16,625 nt of DNA from JBJHBY01 sp050485745 (GTDB taxonomy: Bacteria; Pseudomonadota; Gammaproteobacteria; Pseudomonadales; CAMLJR01). The DNA is taken from assembly GCA_050485745.1 (NCBI GenBank), contig JBJHBY010000053.1, positions 1 to 16,625 on the forward strand, written 5' to 3'. This document shows positions 14,593 through 16,625 of the stretch, in pieces; positions within the stretch are counted from its first letter, which is position 1, and each line of letters starts with the position of its first letter. The translations under genes were made by a program, and so were the position numbers. The notes under the pieces are model-generated. The model made no database searches. It was not told where the DNA came from and saw only the letters and a program-made list of their open reading frames with translations.

Positions 14593-14597
14593 CTCCT
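14593..14597 (-). promoter_or_regulatory. Ribosome binding site that sets the ppsA TTG start
   Basis: AGGAG on the minus strand is separated by 8 nt from TTG 14584 and by only 2 nt from TTG 14590. The spacing favours 14584 as the initiation codon. The nearest upstream ATG is out of frame. Confidence 0.65.
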
Positions 14598-14619
14598 GTG
14601 CATACGGCTGTGTTAGAGT

Positions 14620-14652
14620 GCCAGCGGGGCTGGCGTCCGGCCGCTCATCATA
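14620..14652 (-). promoter_or_regulatory. Candidate -10 box and leader hairpin for ppsA
   Basis: On the minus strand TATGAT (14647-14652, 5/6 to consensus) lies about 60 bp before the ppsA start, with no convincing -35. Just downstream a perfect 6-bp stem, GCCAGC (14620-14625) and GCTGGC (14629-14634) around a 3-nt loop, would fall at the start of the ppsA leader or act as an operator. No Cra/FruR-like site is recognisable in the 124-bp divergent region. Confidence 0.3.
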
Positions 14653-14708
14653 CTGGAAACGCCGCGGAATTGCCTGCGCATCCACTGCGGCACACAAGAG
14701 GGCGCAGC

Positions 14709-15527
14709 ATGAAGCGCACGGCCTTTTTTATCTCCGACAGCACCGGCATCACCGCCGAGACGCTCGGCCGCAGCCTGCTGGCGCAGTTCGACGACATCGA
14801 GTTCGTCAAGACCATCCTGCCTTATATCGACGGCCGTGAGAAAGCTCTGGAAGCGGTGGAACGTATCAACGCTGCGGCTCGCGCGGACGGGGCACCACCG
14901 ATCATCTTCGACACCATCGTCGACCGCGAGGTTCGCGACATTATTGCCACCAGTCAGGGCTTTCTGCTGGACGTCTTTTCCACCTTTCTTGCCCCGCTGG
15001 AACAGGCGCTGGGTACCCGCTCCAACTTCACCGTGGGTCGCGGACCCGTGTCGACCATGGACAGTGGCTACAAAAACCGCATCAACGCCGTGCACTTCGC
15101 ACTCGATAACGACGACGGGGCCCGCGTGGGTCGCTACAGCGATGCCGAATTGATCCTGGTCGGTGTGTCGCGCAGTGGCAAGACGCCCACCTGTCTGTAC
15201 CTGGCCATGCAGATGGGCATTTACGCGGCGAACTATCCACTGACCGAAGATGACCTGGACCAGCGTGAACTGCCTCGCCCCCTGCGCGAACACCGCGCCA
15301 AGCTCTACGGTCTGACCATTGATCCCGAGCGCCTTTCGGCAATCCGCAATGAGCGCCGGGCCAACAGCCGCTACGCGTCGATCAGCCAGTGCGAGGACGA
15401 AGTGCGCATGGCCGAGGGCCTGTTCCGCAAGTTTGGCATTCCCTTCATCAGCACCACCCACATCTCCATCGAGGAGATCGCCACCAAGATCCTGGTCGAC
15501 ATGGGGCTGCACCAGCGCCTGTCCTGA
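14709..15527 (+). CDS. ppsR: PEP synthase regulatory protein (bifunctional kinase/pyrophosphorylase, DUF299)
   Basis: PpsR inactivates PpsA by ADP-dependent phosphorylation of a threonine next to the catalytic histidine, and reactivates it by phosphate-dependent dephosphorylation. The 272-residue product is near the E. coli length (277). It has the N-terminal [19 protein letters not shown] (6-24), the P-loop [10 protein letters not shown] at 152-161, YPLTEDDL and the C-terminal [14 protein letters not shown]. The expected target segment [10 protein letters not shown] is intact in the neighbouring PpsA. ATG 14709 has GAGGG six bases upstream. The frame is open further upstream to 14520, but that part overlaps ppsA and shows no family similarity. 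The divergent ppsA/ppsR pair is the common gammaproteobacterial arrangement. Confidence 0.96.
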   Translation: MKRTAFFISDSTGITAETLGRSLLAQFDDIEFVKTILPYIDGREKALEAVERINAAARADGAPPIIFDTIVDREVRDIIATSQGFLLDVFSTFLAPLEQALGTRSNFTVGRGPVSTMDSGYKNRINAVHFALDNDDGARVGRYSDAELILVGVSRSGKTPTCLYLAMQMGIYAANYPLTEDDLDQRELPRPLREHRAKLYGLTIDPERLSAIRNERRANSRYASISQCEDEVRMAEGLFRKFGIPFISTTHISIEEIATKILVDMGLHQRLS

Positions 15528-15576
15528 TGCCGGCGCGGCTTTGCTACACTCGGCTGATACCGCAAGGAGAGCCTCC

Positions 15577-16625
15577 GTGACCGACGCCTCGATGACCATG
15601 GCCCGGGCCACCTCGCCCCGCACCGCGCTGCTGCTCCCCGGCGGCGGCGCCCGGGCAGCTTACCAGGTGGGGGTGCTCAAGGCTCTGTCCGAGCTGCACG
15701 GTGCCGCGCCGAATCCCTTCCCGGTGATCTGTGGCACGTCTGCAGGCGCCATCAATGCCATCGCCCTGGCCAGTCGCGCCGACCGCTTTGCCGGTGCCTG
15801 CAGCTGGCTGGAGGCGCTCTGGAAGGGGCTGACGCCGGAGCGCATCTATCGCACCGACTGGCCCGCCATTCTGGGCAACAGCTGGCGCCTGCTGCTGTCC
15901 CTGTTCAACACCGGCATCGCCGTTGGGCGGCCGGTAGCCCTGCTCGACAATGCGCCGCTGCGACAACTGCTGGCCGGGAAAGTGGCCTTTGATCAGGTCG
16001 GCGAGCATATTCGCGATGGCCATCTCGAGGCGGTTTGCGTCACCGCCATGAACTACACCGAGGGCTTGTCCACCAGTTTCTTTCAGGGAGGGCTGAGCAG
16101 TGGCTGGCGGCGATGGCGCCGCCAGGGCGTACCGACCCCCCTGGGCCTGCAGCACCTGATGGCATCCACCGCCATTCCCACGGTGTTCCCGCCGGAAAAG
16201 ATCGGGCGCAACTACTATGGCGATGGCGCCCTGCGCCAGTTGACGCCCATCAGCCCGGCCCTGCACCTGAATGCCGACCGGGTGTTCATCATTCCCGCCA
16301 GCGGTCATCGCCGCGATTACGGCAAACCCCTGCGCCCGATTCGCTCCCCGGCCTTCGGACAGATTATCGGCCACCTTCTCAGCAGTGCCTTCATCGACTC
16401 GCTGGAGACGGATATCGAGCTGCTGGAGCGGATCAACCAGCTGATCCGCGAACTGCCGCCTGAACACCTGGAGCGTCTCGACAAGCCCCTGCGGCCGATC
16501 GATGTGTTCATTTTGTCTCCCTCGCAGGACCTGGACACCCTGGCGGAAGCACACGCCCGGGAGCTGCCGCGCTCGCTGCGCTCATTTCTTCGGGTGACCG
16601 GCAGCAATCGCTACCAGGGTGGGGT
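15577..16625 (+). CDS. Patatin-like phospholipase family protein (3' end beyond window)
   Basis: The frame starts at GTG 15577 and runs 349 codons to the window edge without a stop. AAGGAG lies seven bases before the GTG, a better fit than the in-frame ATGs at 15592 and 15598. The patatin fold is clear: the oxyanion loop PGGGARAAYQVGVLKAL at 21-37, the nucleophile elbow GTSAGAINA with Ser55, and the catalytic Asp216 in YGDGALRQ. These form the Ser-Asp dyad of patatin lipid acyl hydrolases. The protein has no signal peptide, so a cytoplasmic or membrane-surface lipase/esterase is expected; the substrate is unknown. The end is missing, probably a few tens of residues. A possible -10 TACACT lies at 15545-15550, but no -35 is visible, so it may also be read from ppsR. 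Confidence 0.92.
   Translation, partial: MTDASMTMARATSPRTALLLPGGGARAAYQVGVLKALSELHGAAPNPFPVICGTSAGAINAIALASRADRFAGACSWLEALWKGLTPERIYRTDWPAILGNSWRLLLSLFNTGIAVGRPVALLDNAPLRQLLAGKVAFDQVGEHIRDGHLEAVCVTAMNYTEGLSTSFFQGGLSSGWRRWRRQGVPTPLGLQHLMASTAIPTVFPPEKIGRNYYGDGALRQLTPISPALHLNADRVFIIPASGHRRDYGKPLRPIRSPAFGQIIGHLLSSAFIDSLETDIELLERINQLIRELPPEHLERLDKPLRPIDVFILSPSQDLDTLAEAHARELPRSLRSFLRVTGSNRYQGG

Noticed and set aside
15515..15536. Possible stop-region hairpin at the end of ppsR
   Set aside because: The stem is only 5 bp with a 12-nt loop and is not centred tightly on the stop codon. It is too weak to group with the clpA, icd and ppsA hairpins.
15544..16554. 336-codon antisense frame over the patatin gene
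   Set aside because: The plus strand carries the complete patatin motifs with a good ribosome site. The antisense product is low-complexity Gln/Gly-rich.

Overview
The window is a stretch of gammaproteobacterial chromosome. It is GC-rich and densely coded, with mostly housekeeping genes and no mobile elements, tRNA/rRNA genes or CRISPR arrays. The gene order joins two syntenic blocks known from Pseudomonas and enteric bacteria: infA / clpA-clpS / cspD / icd / rluE-nudJ-mnmA-hflD-purB-roxA, and ppsA / ppsR. The isocitrate dehydrogenase is the monomeric type found in Pseudomonas, Azotobacter and many marine or halophilic gammaproteobacteria. The N-terminus of ClpS also resembles that of Pseudomonas rather than E. 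coli. I cannot name a genus from sequence alone.

Layout. Positions 1-120 hold the 3' end of infA (+). It converges on clpS-clpA (-), the adaptor and unfoldase of the ClpAP protease. cspD (+) diverges from clpS and converges on icd (-), separated from it by a strong hairpin. An icd promoter region of about 240 bp with short direct repeats separates icd from a rightward run of seven genes: rluE, nudJ, mnmA, hflD, purB, roxA and a small DUF7931-like gene. In this run spacings are 49 bp (rluE-nudJ), 4 bp (nudJ-mnmA), a 4-bp overlap (mnmA-hflD), 103 bp (hflD-purB, with a candidate promoter), 4 bp (purB-roxA) and an 8-bp overlap (roxA-DUF7931). A convergent junction of 19 bp follows. Then come a Rieske ferredoxin gene and ppsA (both -), the divergent ppsR (+), and a patatin-like phospholipase gene (+) that runs off the right edge.

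How the genes work together. Four genes act on the translation machinery: infA (initiation), rluE (23S rRNA pseudouridine), mnmA (tRNA 2-thiouridine) and roxA (hydroxylation of ribosomal protein L16). clpS, clpA and cspD link regulated proteolysis to slow growth. icd and ppsA/ppsR sit at central carbon nodes: isocitrate to 2-oxoglutarate, and pyruvate to PEP. PpsR is the bifunctional kinase/phosphorylase that switches PpsA.

I found no new multi-gene system. The most distinctive unexplained signal is structural. The three longest leftward genes (clpA, icd, ppsA) each end in a compact hairpin of about 19-21 nt centred on the stop codon. The clpA and ppsA copies are almost the same sequence and differ by a compensated base pair. 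Secondary points are the monomeric icd sitting at the locus that holds the unrelated dimeric icd in E. coli, a roxA-DUF7931 overlapping pair, and a Rieske ferredoxin tucked behind ppsA.
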